A stretch of DNA of 64,000 bases from Strigamia acuminata (Eukaryota; Arthropoda; Chilopoda; Geophilomorpha; Linotaeniidae). The translations under genes and the position numbers were made by a program. Every line of letters begins with the position of its first letter. Within the stretch, counting starts at the first letter, position 1. The DNA lies in NCBI GenBank assembly GCA_949358305.1, contig OX442317.1, forward strand, positions 13,520,186-13,584,185, read 5' to 3'. A model generated the notes under the pieces. It was given only the letters and a program-made list of their open reading frames with translations. It was not told the DNA's origin and ran no database searches. Below, piece after piece: positions 50,071 to 60,238 of this stretch.

Positions 50071-50652
50071 ATGGCGGAAGCACCACAAGAGGAGGGTGGC
50101 GGCAGGTCATACTCCTGCGCTCTATGCGATGATAAACACCCCGATAGTAAGAAACGTTTATTTATTTACTTATTATTTTATATCTTTTATTCCATATGTT
50201 TTATTTATTTTATATACATAAATATTTTTTAATTTTATTTTAATTTTTTTTTTTCTTTTTCTTCCCCCCCCCCCCCCCGCCCCACGTGCCTCAGGACCGG
50301 ACGGATTCTTCTGCGTCGACGTCTTTCGCCACCAGCGACAGCGACACAACATCCACAAGGACGCGAATGATTTCGTCCGAGGGCTGTTGAAAAAATTCTC
50401 GCGCGAGCCCGTCTGTCTGGCATCGGTGAGTGTCCAATTATCCTCTTCACTCACACACTAGTTAACTAATTCGTATTTTTATTTTTTCCCCTTTCTTCTT
50501 AGGCGTTGAAACGAGTGCACCGACTCAACGGGCGACGCTGTCCGTTTTGTGCGGAGACGCCCTCTCCCGGGGATCTCGTCACTCATTGGGCGGAGGCACA
50601 CGATTACCAAGCGCCCGCCGGAAATGATGGAGGTGGCGTCAATGAACATTAG
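50071..50652 (+). CDS. Small zinc-finger-like protein, three coding exons
   Basis: Coding exons 50071-50146, 50295-50425 and 50503-50652 join in frame (phases 1 and 0) to 118 codons. Splice sites: gata|GTAAGA, gcctcAG|gacc, catcg|GTGAGT, ttcttAG|gcg. The start ATG is in aaaatggcgg, shortly after a 5' UTR acceptor. The protein has a CALC pair near the N-terminus (C17, C20), a His/Arg-rich middle, and CPFC followed by THWAEAH near the C-terminus, a C-x2-C-x11-H-x4-H arrangement compatible with one zinc finger. Family not recognised; nucleic-acid binding is an inference from the finger. The gene is convergent with the next one, 151 bp apart. The first intron carries a run of 15 C (50264-50278). 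Confidence 0.72.
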
Positions 50653-50762
50653 TTTTTATTTAATTTTATTTTTTTCTCATAATTTGCATTGTCCGACTCT
50701 TCCCCATTTGCTTTTATTTTTTTTTTACAAAAAAAAAAAAAAAAAAATCCACATTAATCATC

Positions 50763-50768
50763 TTTATT
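50763..50768 (-). terminator. Polyadenylation signal of the Glu-rich gene
   Basis: AATAAA on the minus strand (tttatt on plus), about 36 nt after the stop codon at 50804. The (A)n run at 50729-50746 lies just beyond. Confidence 0.6.
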
Positions 50769-50803
50769 GTTATCATTATTACAAATACACGATCAATTTT
50801 TTC

Positions 50804-51757
50804 TTATCCCGCGTCTTCTTTGCCAGACTCTCGATTCTTTCTCTGAGCTTCGTCACCGTCTCCTTCGTTTTCTTCTGGTATGACTCTTACCACACCCACA
50901 CGGACTAACGCGCTCACCACTGAACCCGACAAAAGAACATCTCCATCTGGGAGCGTCTCGATCCACATGGAATCGTCTCTGTTGCGTCCCTTCTTTCGCT
51001 CCTCCTCCTCTCGTTCCTCCTCCTTCGTCACTCTTCGAAGTATAAGATCCACCGTCTTCAACCTACCCGTCGGCGCACGCGGAGTGGAAGCGGTGGACGA
51101 CTGGAAAAGGAAAGGGGGAAAAAAAATAAACGAAAAAAAGAATAAATAATAGGAATCTCAACGGGATACCCCTTTAACTGGCGTCGTATTCCCCGTCTCA
51201 AAAGGGCGCTTCGGCGTCTGCGGCGTTCTTGGTGACGATGGTTGCGATTGCGGCGACTGTGGTCGGGTCGGTGCCTCATTCCCGGCGATGATTGACATCT
51301 GTAAAGAGAGAAATAAATAAATAAATAAATTAAATTAAATTAAATTAAAATAAATTAAATTGAGATACGAACGCGAAGAGAGGAGGAGAGAAAGGAGACC
51401 GAAACACGAACGAGAGAGGAGCGTTACAGTTTCACCGTATAGCGGGTAATTGATTGATTGATAGCGCGTTGTACGAAATGAATTATCTCCAAACAAACAC
51501 CCATTTGTTTATTTATTTGTTAATCTCGCTCGTTCGCTTAATTTTATAAAATTCATTAAACTCATTTGTACATTCATCAAATTGATCGTTTCGTTTAGCG
51601 ATGAAAACAACGACAATTCAGATGTTCACGCGGGCAACATGGCGTATACGTGCGTTTTGTGCACGCAAAATGTGAATACGGCCAATTGACAAAATAACAA
51701 TTCATAGACAGAGATTTAACAACTCACCTCTGTGGACGAAGCGCATGGTGCGTCCAT
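50804..51757 (-). CDS. Glu-rich orphan protein, three coding exons
   Basis: Minus-strand exons 51757-51728, 51298-51170 and 51100-50804 join without phase shifts to 151 codons. Splice sites: acagag|GTGAGT, ctttacAG|atg, aaaggg|GTATCC, ttttccAG|tcg. The first coding exon has only 10 codons. The N-terminal half is rich in Pro, Ser, Gln and Thr and looks disordered. The centre has a Glu/Arg-rich helix (TKEEEREEEERKKGR), followed by a compact hydrophobic stretch with LPDGDVLLSGSVVSALVRVG and an acidic tail. No family recognised. The GTGAGT donor and T-rich acceptors are strong, so I trust the model more than any function. An AATAAA follows. Confidence 0.7.
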
Positions 51758-51834
51758 TTTGACGAATGAACCGACACGACACCCGGTGATAACAATGGCG
51801 GTGGTAACACGTGACGGGTCACACTTCTAATTAA

Positions 51835-51857
51835 ATAATAATAATAATAATAATAAC

Positions 51858-51890
<33 letters not shown>

Positions 51891-51891
51891 T
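51835..51891 (+). repeat. (AAT)n microsatellite
   Basis: Run of aat/ata units with one interruption (aacaat). Confidence 0.95.
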
Positions 51892-51899
51892 TATAAAAA

Positions 51900-52300
51900 T
51901 GACAAGTCGAAAACAAGCTATTCACGGGGTTTCGCGGATTGTCGCCAGAATGCGCCACCGCCGCGGATTTTCCAAGTTTGACATGTAGGTGTCGAATATT
52001 ATGATTAACGAACTTTTCCACGTTAAAATTAAAAAAAACAAAATATACGGTTAGACGCATATAGATAGATAAAACATGATTAATCTGGTTCCGGAATTTA
52101 TTGGGTCACTTTTTAACGCGGGAAACGTCAAGTGATCGCATCGGACGAACATTTTGGTATCCATTAAAGGACACGAGTTCCACCGGGCTGCGCAGTGGTT
52201 CCGAGTAATTACATCACAGGTCGCGTGACCGGACGTTTGATCCAACACGCTAAACGTTCGTGTCTAGTTGAATAAAAGCCTTTACGATGGCGCGCCGTGC
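51900..52300 (+). repeat. Dispersed repeat module X, copy 2
   Basis: Carries gaacttttccac, aacaaaatatacgg, cggaatttattgggtc and aacgcgggaaacg in the order seen at 61740-61870, then catcacaggtcgcgtgacc and gttgaataaaagcc as at 61946-62015. No gene seen. Confidence 0.65.
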
Positions 52301-52657
52301 ATCGCGGAATGGAATTTAAACCATAGACCAGTTTAAGCGTTCACAATCTCATTTCACGCGACATCTATCGTGATAATCTGATTAATGGTTGGGGTACACG
52401 GTGTGACGTAATTACTCAGAATCGTCACGTTAAAAAACAAAACGAAATGGGTGGATGGATGGGAATTTTTATTTCAGTCAGTTTTATTTACTCGCCTAAA
52501 AAAGAAAAAAAGAAAAAAAAAGAAAGAAAAAAAAAGAAAAAAAAAAAGGAAAAAGGATAACAACGAATACGACGATTGGTCGAGTGGACGGAGATACCCG
52601 CCGCGTGGAACCGTGTGCCGAGAGGATGGAGACAGACAGCCGCCATGTTTCCGGATT
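52301..52657 (+). other. Upstream region of the repeat-exon gene, with tRNA-like fragment
   Basis: Contains an A/G-rich low-complexity run (52497-52560) and a box A-like word tggtcgagtgg at 52577-52587 that matches the tRNA-like sequence at 61443 and continues similarly for about 35 bp. It probably forms the promoter/5' UTR side of the gene at 53003. Confidence 0.4.
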
Positions 52658-53002
52658 ATGTCACTTGGTGTCGCTCTATGCATCGATAGTGATCACGCGC
52701 GGGACAGACAACGTCGTGTTTCCATCTTCCAAAAAGTGAGTAGTTGACCGTTCTACCGTCACATTTATCAGTCAATCGATCGACAAATTGAAAAAAAAAA
52801 CAACCCTCGATTACCTCTACGCCTCTCTCGACAACGTATCAATTAACACGCGCGTGCAAACACGAACGCCTGCATTGGTTCGGTCGGGCACCGCTCGCTC
52901 GCTCATTTGACAGACTCGTGACTTGAAATTTTTTATTTTTTCTTAGCCGTTATTTTATTTTCCTTTGCATTCGACTTTAATTTAATTTCTATGTTCCAGA
53001 CG

Positions 53003-53704
53003 ATGAACAAAAACGAGAAAAACGACCACAACAACGACGGCGATGATGCAAGGTGAGAGATTCGACCGACCGGTTTCGATCGATCGTTCGTTTATCCGTT
53101 TCTTCATTTCTTTATTTCTTTGTTTATTCAGTTGTCAGCCAATTGATCCGCCCCAGTCGTCATCGTGGCAGTGGACCGAACCCGGTCACATTCGACCCAT
53201 CATGCGGGTTGCGCCATTCCAGCGCGCGACTCCGGAACCGATGTAATTCGGTCAAACGTCTCGTTTGATTTATTTATTCATTTATTTATTTATTTATTTA
53301 TTTATTTATTTTTTAAGCCATCCTCGCGGACGTTCCGTACTGTTTGTTCGCTTCGCGGGCGCCCAGTTGATGGGACCGGGACGTCCGATGCCGATGTGAG
53401 TTAATTCGATTCAACGTTTTGTTTTTGTTTTTGTTTCGTTTTGTTTCACCGATTGGTTGGTTTGATTCGAATTGATTTATTTATTTATATTTATTTTATT
53501 TTATTTTCTATTTTTCAAGTCAATCCCGCGGGCGCGCCAGGATGCTAGCGCGTTTCGCGGCCACCGAACCGATGTTGCCAGGGCGTCCGGCGTCGAGGTA
53601 ATTAATTCGGTTCAACGTTTCAATTTGTCCGCCCGTCCATCAGTTTGTTCACTTAGTTTATTCAATTTGATCTCTTCCTCAGTGACCCACAACCAGGCGC
53701 GTAA
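53003..53704 (+). CDS. Repeat-exon orphan protein A, four to five exons
   Basis: Exons 53003-53052, 53132-53242, 53318-53395, 53520-53597 and 53683-53704 join to 112 codons; every internal boundary is in phase 2. Donors: GTGAGA, GTAATT, GTGAGT, GTAATT. Acceptors: ttattcAG, tttttaAG, tttcaAG, cctcAG. Exons 3 and 4 are both 78 nt and related (HPRGRS..FVRFAG..PGRP against QSRGRA..LARFAA..PGRP), so one arose by exon duplication. The protein is rich in Arg, Pro and Gly, with an Asn/Asp-rich N-terminus and no known domain. The ATG is 3 nt after an acceptor (ttccAG|acgATG). An upstream exon ending at 52735 (GTGAGT) is open in the same frame from an ATG at 52658, so the protein may be 27 residues longer. 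Polyadenylation signal at 53778. Confidence 0.68.
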
Positions 53705-53777
53705 TCGGCGATGTGACGAGTCGATTGTGAATCTTTTTTTATTTTATTTTTCTATTTTTCGTTTTTATTTTGTAAAC

Positions 53778-53783
53778 AATAAA
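53778..53783 (+). terminator. Polyadenylation signal of repeat-exon gene A
   Basis: AATAAA in acaataaaaac, 74 nt after the stop codon at 53704. Confidence 0.6.
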
Positions 53784-53789
53784 AACACT

Positions 53790-54319
53790 CAACTTTTATC
53801 ATAGAATTTGAAAAGTTTGACAATTTCTTATTAAATTTTGAATTGGAGTGTGGGGGGAGCAATGGTCGAAACGTCGTTACGGGGAACCAGATGGAAATGT
53901 TAGCGATAAAGTCGTTCAAAGTCATAAAATCGGTGTCGATTTTTACGAGGCGTTGGGGACGGTTGGAACTCGAGTCAACCAATGGACACGTCGATGCCAC
54001 TCCGTTGTAAAATGCCACACACAGACACACACGTGCACGCGCGAAACATCAACAATAAAGCTCGTAAAACGACACAAATTGTCGAGTGAATAAGCGAATT
54101 GGGTTCTCCATTTCGACGATGATTGCCGGGGAGTAATTCGATCCTCCCCCTCTATCGTCGTTCGTCACCCATTGAATTTCGGTCACTGCATCCGATGGAT
54201 CTACTAACACCTTCAGACCAACCGGGACTGATTCGAGCCCTCGCGGAAATCCGGGGGGTTTCGGTCACAAAAGTCTGCATTCGGGTTGCGCAACCACTCT
54301 ATTGTTCAGTCGTTGGTCA
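53790..54319 (+). other. Intergenic, no gene seen; start of a repeat chain
   Basis: 53790-54100 holds no recognisable feature. From about 54170 the sequence joins the repeat family (ctcgcggaaatccgg at 54241, as at 48891). Short open frames here lack splice or motif support. Confidence 0.4.
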
Positions 54320-55377
54320 GCCGGGGCAGTTGGCACCGACGAGCGTCGACAGTCCCAACAAATTCTTCCAAAATAAACTCTCACATCGACATCACAACGT
54401 TCCGCCGGTACAAACAAACAAACAGTTATGAAAAACACTTGGTTTATCTATTTATTTATTTATTTATTTGTCCGTTCGTTTACACACACTCTCTTTGCAC
54501 ATGACAGATTCGGCATCTGGTCGTAGAAAATTTCAATATTTTGATGCAACACGTTCTGGTGTCAGTGCGCGATCGTGAGCGAAGTCCTCGACAATGTGCT
54601 CGCATGAGCGTGTCTTTGTTTGCCATGCACACGCGTGAACGCATTCCCACGCGCGATAATATGCGAGGTGCGATGTATGTAAGCGCGACATGGATTTTTG
54701 ACACCGGCATCGATAATAATGTTCACCAACGTGGATAAATGTCCGAAGGTGTCCGGTGCTTATGGCAACGCACCGGGACGCAGTTAAATAGCAAGTAGAA
54801 TTAAAAATATAATTGTTTAATAAAAGGAAACTCTCATAATGTTGAAACGATAAAGCAAACGCAGAATTCAGATCCAAACTCAGATTCGAATTAGGTCAGA
54901 TTAGGCCAGGTTATAGATCCACAAACTCCCGAGACGCGACAAGAAAATGAAAAGGACGCGTTTATCACTTATAGGTGCCTGGCGATCGACAACGAGCGGA
55001 CGATTAAAGTTTAAATTTCGGATCTTGGAACCGGTTCCGCGGTTCGTATTCCAATGATTAACGAGATTATCTTCGTAGCAACCGACTGGAACAAAAGTTT
55101 CGTAAAATATCCGCCGTTTCATATTTTAATTTTATCTTCCAGAGTTGACGTCCCGTCGGAGTCGACGCGAGTTCTAATCACCGCGTCCGCTGCATTTTGC
55201 GAAAGCCTTCATATCGAGAGCAGAGCGAGGGGCCGTCGTCGCTCGGTCGAGCGGCACAGTACCCACCGAGTGGCGCGGTACCCGAGTTCTTCTGGCGCCA
55301 GTGCCTATATGTGTCACATTTGCACGCCCCTCTCGGTCTCAGACTGGCCTTCGGGTCGGTCAAAATAATAAATAAAT
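54320..55377 (+). repeat. About 1-kb composite repeat unit (Z-W-Y-hairpin), copy 3
   Basis: Z at 54320-54390 (ggggcagttggcaccgac), W at 54490-54920, Y at 55010-55170, then a tRNA-headed segment (gctcggtcgagcgg at 55241) and the hairpin gactggcc-ttcg-ggtcggtc at 55342-55361 with an A/T-rich tail. From 54811 to 55361 it is nearly identical to 55811-56361, exactly 1000 bp downstream. Confidence 0.78.
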
Positions 55378-56365
55378 GAATCGGAAATAGAACGCACCCG
55401 TTCTCGCTCGGTCTACCGGCGAATGGGAGCAGTTGGGGCCGTTGAGCGGCGACGACAGCAGCCCTAACGACTCGTCCCGAAAATAAGTTTCCGCACCGAC
55501 ATCCGTTCGCTTATTTAAACCCCATGACGCGCGCGTGGTTGCCTGCATTTTTCGGCTTGTTTCGACACGTTTCGACGTCGACGCGCGACCGTGAGCAAAG
55601 TTCTCAGCAACATATGGACATGAGTGTGTCTTTGCTCGCGATCTACGACGCGCGATAATGCACGTGATGCGATGGGGGTGAGCGCGACACGGGTTTTTGG
55701 CGCGGGCGTCGGTAATGATGTCCGTCAACGTGGATATATGTCCACAAAGTGTCCGGTGTTTATGGCAACGCACCAGGGCGCAATTAACTACCAACGAGAA
55801 TTGAAAATGTAATTGTTTAATAAAAGGAAACTCTCATAATGTTGAAACGATAAAGCAAACGCAGAATTCAGATCCAAACTCAGATTCGAATTAGGTCAGA
55901 TTAGGCCAGGTTATAGATCCACAAACTCCCGAGACGCGACAAGAAAATGAAAAGGACGCGTTTATCACTTACAGGTGCCTGGCGATCGACAACGAGCGGA
56001 CGATTAAAGTTTAAATTTCGGATCTTGGAACCGGTTCCGCGGTTCGTATTCCAATGATTAACGAGATTATCTTCGTAGCAACCGACTGGAACAAAAGTTT
56101 CGTAAAATATCCGCCGTTTCATATTTTAATTTTACCTTCCAGAGTTGACGTCCCGTCGGAGTCGACGCGAGTTCTAATCACCGCGTCCGCTGCATTTTGC
56201 GAAAGCCTTCAGACCGAGAGCAGAGCGAGGGGCCGTCGTCGCTCGGTCGAGCGGCACAGTACCCACCGAGTGGCGCGGTACCCGAGTTCTTCTGACGCCA
56301 GTGCCGATAGGTGTCCCTTTTGCACGCCCCTCTCGGTCTCAGACTGGCCTTCTGGTCAGTCACAA
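55378..56365 (+). repeat. About 1-kb composite repeat unit, copy 4
   Basis: Z at 55435-55500, W at 55510-55920, Y at 56010-56170, tRNA-like head at 56241, and the hairpin gactggcc-ttct-ggtcagtc at 56342-56361. The stem is kept although three bases differ from the consensus form. No gene. Confidence 0.78.
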
Positions 56366-57010
56366 TAACAAATCAAAAATAAGCTACACAACTGACAAAA
56401 GTTATGATTAAAATGCTGATTAAAAATGTAATAATATTGTTGCCAAATAACTGACGACTATAAATAAATTTTCCACATTGAAATTGTCCGTAAAATCCGA
56501 AGTAAAATTCATCGGAGGAAATTATACCTGTGCACCTCGCTGCGCGGTATCTGCGCATGCGCATTTACGATTTAACGCAAACTTTAAATTAATCCCAGAA
56601 TCCATCATTGTTCGCAATTGTGATTGCGTCTGGAATTGTGTGCTATTTTAATTGTAAATTTTAATATTTCAATAATCTCAAATCAAACTGAAAAAAAAAA
56701 AAAAAAAAAAATATTCATTTCATTAAATTCTGATTGTCGCCCCTCTCGACCACGTTGCGTTCATTATCACGCATTAGGGCGCGCTCAAACGCGCGTACCA
56801 TTAGAGGCGACGCGTTTGCGTTGGTGCACTGATGTGCGCTTCTCTCGCGGGTGGGCGCAAAGAAATGGAGAGGAAAAGAGAAAACGTAAAGAAGAGAATG
56901 GAAAGAATCCTCTCTTTATTTTTTTTTATTTCTTTATTTATTTATTTATTTTTTTTCTTAATTTCTAATTTGTGTCACCGAGTGTCGCGTCGTATTCTCG
57001 CGTCTTTGCA
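56366..57010 (+). other. Intergenic region upstream of the thymidine kinase gene
   Basis: A/T-rich sequence ending in an A run (56691-56710), then GC-richer sequence with cctctcgaccacgttgcg. This word resembles cctctctcgacaacgtatc at 52819, upstream of repeat-exon gene A. A T-rich tract (56919-56958) precedes a possible acceptor ctttgcAG near 57010. No coding region supported. Confidence 0.4.
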
Positions 57011-57105
57011 GCGAGCGACGGGCTAAAGCTTTCCTACCATACCGCGCTTTGCTTCGCGCACTTGTACGCATTGGTTCATTCGCTATATCGAGTTTCGTTT
57101 GCACG

Positions 57106-57381
57106 GTAAGCAAACCTAGTCAATTTTCAAAATAGAAAAAGGGGAAGAATCTCCAACAATTTGACCGACTCGTCAATTAAACCGACCGACCAACTAACTA
57201 AATGAACCAGAACGGGTCGATGCGCGAGCACGGGCGGGAATCCCCGTGGTTACACCACTATCACCGCCATTTTGTTCTCGATCTCTATCCAATTTTAGTT
57301 TTGCAGTCGGACTCACGATTTTGTCAGTTTTTCGTTTTTCATTTATTCGTTTAAATTCTTTCTCTTTTTCCTCGATGGTAG
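57106..57381 (+). other. Probable 5' UTR intron of the thymidine kinase gene
   Basis: Donor gcacg|GTAAGC at 57106 and acceptor after a long pyrimidine stretch, gatggtAG|acgc ending at 57381, 15 nt before the kinase ATG. A CCAAT-like word (cattggttc) lies at about 57069, upstream of the donor. The pairing is inferred from consensus only. Confidence 0.5.
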
Positions 57382-57396
57382 ACGCAACAAGACGAG

Positions 57397-57954
57397 ATGT
57401 CGACGTCGGCCATCGAGGATCGACCACGAGGCAATATCCAGTTAATAGTGGGCCCGATGTTTGCAGGGAAAACAACTGAACTCTTGAGGCGCCTAGAAGG
57501 AGAAGAAGCGTTGTTATTGAAGCCCAAAATCGACAACCGCCACATTCCCGGAGAAATCGTCGCTCGTGACGGAAAATCGAGAGCGGCGCGCGCCGTCGAA
57601 AACCTCGCGGAAGCCCGAAGACAATCCGAAAATTTCGGGATTATCGGGATTGACGAGGGCCAGTTTTTCGAGGACTTGGTACAATTCTGTCAAGAAATGG
57701 CAGAGAAAGGAAAGACTGTGGTAATCGCGGCCCTCGATGGGGATTTCAAGTTGAACCCGTTCGGTCAAGTCTGCGATTTGCTCCCGAAATCAGAGCACAT
57801 CGTGAAGCTGAAGGCAACGTGCTACCGGTGTCGAGGGGAAGCCGCGTTCACGAAGCGGACGTCGGGCGAAGAAGACGTCGTGGTGATAGGGGGTGCCGAG
57901 AAATACGCCCCCACGTGTCGCGCGTGTTTCGCAAATTGTTCACCAATCGGCTAA
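57397..57954 (+). CDS. Thymidine kinase, TK1-type
   Basis: 185 residues, uninterrupted. Thymidine kinases phosphorylate thymidine with ATP in the salvage pathway to dTTP. The P-loop GPMFAGKTT is at 19-27. DEGQF is at 86-90, containing the family's catalytic Glu. LDGDF is at 113-117. The zinc/lasso region has C142, C145, C174 and C177 around IGGAEKY at 164-170. This is the TK1 family, not the deoxynucleoside-kinase family. The protein stops eight residues after the last Cys, so it lacks the long C-terminal regulatory tail of cell-cycle-controlled animal TK1 and resembles short viral and microbial members in length. The ORF has no intron whereas neighbours have one every 50-130 coding bases. 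The ATG was chosen because it opens the conserved frame directly after a probable 5' UTR intron. Viral capture, a retrocopy or a native gene are all possible. Confidence 0.93.
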   Translation: MSTSAIEDRPRGNIQLIVGPMFAGKTTELLRRLEGEEALLLKPKIDNRHIPGEIVARDGKSRAARAVENLAEARRQSENFGIIGIDEGQFFEDLVQFCQEMAEKGKTVVIAALDGDFKLNPFGQVCDLLPKSEHIVKLKATCYRCRGEAAFTKRTSGEEDVVVIGGAEKYAPTCRACFANCSPIG

Positions 57955-58027
57955 CTAACAAACCGGTCGTGTCGTTTTTAACACCGATAGATTCATTCGA
58001 ATTAAATTTTTTTTTTTTTTGCGATCA

Positions 58028-58033
58028 AATAAA
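58028..58033 (+). terminator. Polyadenylation signal of the thymidine kinase gene
   Basis: AATAAA in tcaaataaaccc, 74 nt after the stop codon. Confidence 0.6.
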
Positions 58034-58184
58034 CCCAATCAATCGTGGCCACTTATCTCAAATTCAATTTTTATTTAAATTATAAACCACAAACGAACAA
58101 AATACAATAAAAAATGAAAAATTACGCCGATGGCGCTACGTTTGATAACGATGTCCCACTAAGAGGAAGAAAAAAAAATATATG

Positions 58185-58257
58185 TATATATATATATATC
58201 AAACAAACAAACAAACAAACAAACAAACAAACAAACAAACAAACAAAAAAAAAAAAA
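58185..58257 (+). repeat. (TA)n, (AAAC)n and A-run microsatellite
   Basis: A TA run to about 58199, then about 12 units of caaa/aaac to 58247 and an A run. Confidence 0.95.
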
Positions 58258-58277
58258 AAGAATGATAAAAAGAATAA

Positions 58278-59165
58278 TTAATTAACTAACTGGACAGGTA
58301 GATATAGCGCGACGAACTGGTGGCGGTCGCGGGTGACTGGTGACTGGTAACTGGTGACGAACGGGTTGCAACCACCAAACTGGTAGCAAGTTGTGCAGAA
58401 TTGAAACACATAGTTTCGGGTGGATCTTGGGATATCCGACCACCCATGCGTCGGTGGTGTTGGGCGATCCCGCGCGTGGCGCCTGTTGCATTGGAAATTA
58501 TTGGCACGCATAGGTGGCAACCATGGTAAGTTACTATGGAAAAAAAAAAAAATGATTAATCAAATCGCGACCGACGAATCGACCATAAATTGCTTTACTC
58601 ACTCTGGCACATAGCGCCTCGGCCCGAAGAATATGTTATTACCAAATTCCCCGGGCCGCACATAGATGGTCTGCGGCGACCTCGTCGAAGGTGGCGATCG
58701 CGACGAACCCCTTAAAAATAAAATAAAAATAAAATAGAATGAAATAAAAAGTGTCAAATAAATAAAACCAATCGATCGACCAATCACTCTCACCTTGTGC
58801 CCGGGCGCATTTCACCCCAAATGATGGGGTTATTCACGTTCTTTTTCCCAAACGACAATCGCGATGGGCCCCTTAAAAATAAAATAAAAATAAAATGAAA
58901 TAAAATAAAATGTGTCGAATAAATAAAACCAATCGATCGACCAACCACTCTCACCTCGTGCCCGGGCGCATTTCACCCCAAATGATGGGGTTATTCACGT
59001 TCTTTTTCCCAAACGACAATCGCGATGGGCCCCTTAAAAATAAAATAAAAATAAAATGAAATAAAATAAAATGTGTCGAATAAATAAAACCAATCGATCG
59101 ACCAACCACTCTCACCTCGTGCCCGGGCGCACTTCACCCCAGATGACGTTCTTTCCGTTCTCCAT
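58278..59165 (-). CDS. Repeat-exon orphan protein B, five exons with a duplicated exon
   Basis: Minus-strand exons 59165-59116, 59032-58955, 58871-58794, 58710-58603 and 58533-58278 join, always in phase 2, to 189 codons. Donors are GTGAGA three times and GTGAGT; acceptors are acatttcAG, tttttaAG three times and ttccatAG. Exons 2 and 3 are 78 nt each and encode the same 26 residues (SRLSFGKKNVNNPIIWGEMR core). The end of exon 1 (KNVIWGEVRPGT) and part of exon 4 (YVRPGEFG) are further relatives. Exon plus intron (161 bp) was copied as a unit. The last exon encodes a different domain with Cys residues (CNRRH, CTTCYQFGGC). No family recognised. The ATG follows the acceptor directly, so a 5' UTR exon must lie upstream. 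If the gene did not splice after exon 4 it would end at once in TGA. Confidence 0.72.
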
Positions 59166-59169
59166 CTGA

Positions 59170-59428
59170 AATGTAAAAATTAGATTACCGTAAATTAAAT
59201 ACAAACGAGAATTGAACAGCAAAACACAATCAATGAAAAGGAAAGGAAGGTGAATAAAACCACAGATCAATCAAACAATGATAAACCGAATTATTCTCTT
59301 TTCATTTCTGGCAAGCGAGAATATGGCGACGAATTCCGCGCCTCTCCACGCTTCCACTCGTTTAGACACAAGCGGACGAATGGTCGGATTGTTGAAACAA
59401 TTGTTGTCGTTGTCAATTGGTTGATTGG

Positions 59429-59461
<33 letters not shown>

Positions 59462-60010
59462 TGATAAATAGATAAACGGCATAAATACTTTCAACTTGCT
59501 CAGCAGCGAAGCACGTGGCGGCGCGGAATCAGCGGTCAGGTATGGCGGATTTCGATAACGACGCTGCTTGGTGAGCGGAGTTACAAAAAAATAAAAATTT
59601 GAAAGCATCGTGAAACAAATAGATGAATAAACAAATAAACATAAATATATAAATAAACAAATAAATAAATAAAATAGACAAAAATAAACAAACAACGTCG
59701 CATCACGCGCGGGATTCCATGGTTGTCGCCAGATGCCGCGTCGAATCACTCGCGCGCTCGCCATCAGTAGTGTGGACCCCGTGTCGTGAACAAGTGAACA
59801 AGTGGAACGATTAGAGGTAAATTAACCATTTTCCCGGTAAACACTCGTCAGTTGGCGTTTTTACACGCGGTTCGCGGCCCTGGACTGCATTGCTTTTTGC
59901 GGCAGGTGAGCGTCGGGACCGCGGTGCCGTTTTAAAACCGAGACGGTATCGTGTACCAGGGCCACGGTACTTTGAAAAACTCGTGTAACGCGAACCGACT
60001 TTGTCGTACA
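59170..60010 (-). other. Intergenic; possible further exons on the minus strand
   Basis: Contains (GATA)n at 59428-59460 and an A/T-rich tract at 59590-59700. Two segments on the minus strand look protein-like in one frame: 59581-59503 (with RRYRNPPYLTAD) after an AG, and about 59354-59291 (with WKRGEARNSS) ending in TAA. I could not find matching donor sites, so no gene is called. On the plus strand gcggcag|GTGAGC near 59905 and tagag|GTAAAT near 59816 resemble donors. Confidence 0.25.
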
Positions 60011-60206
60011 ACGAGAAAATACAAGATTCTCACTTTTTCTCGGTTTTGCTTTCATTTGATTAATTCTTATGTTACGTTTCAATGCAATTTATCTCATTTC
60101 AGAAAACTACAAGACACGAATAAAAAGAAGATTTTTTCGTCTGTTTCTTATTGCATGGTGGGTTAAGCCTATATATAAGATTTTTCTCATTTAATTAGAA
60201 ATAAAC

Positions 60207-60238
<32 letters not shown>

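Noticed and set aside
54123-54431. Open frame with GQLAPTSV-type peptide also seen near 62.4 kb
   Set aside because: It follows module Z of a dispersed repeat; other copies carry stops and shifts, and the similarity is at DNA level.
59291-59764. 157-codon minus-strand frame as an unspliced gene
   Set aside because: The middle is T-rich intron-like sequence with (GATA)n. Parts may be exons, but donor sites could not be matched.
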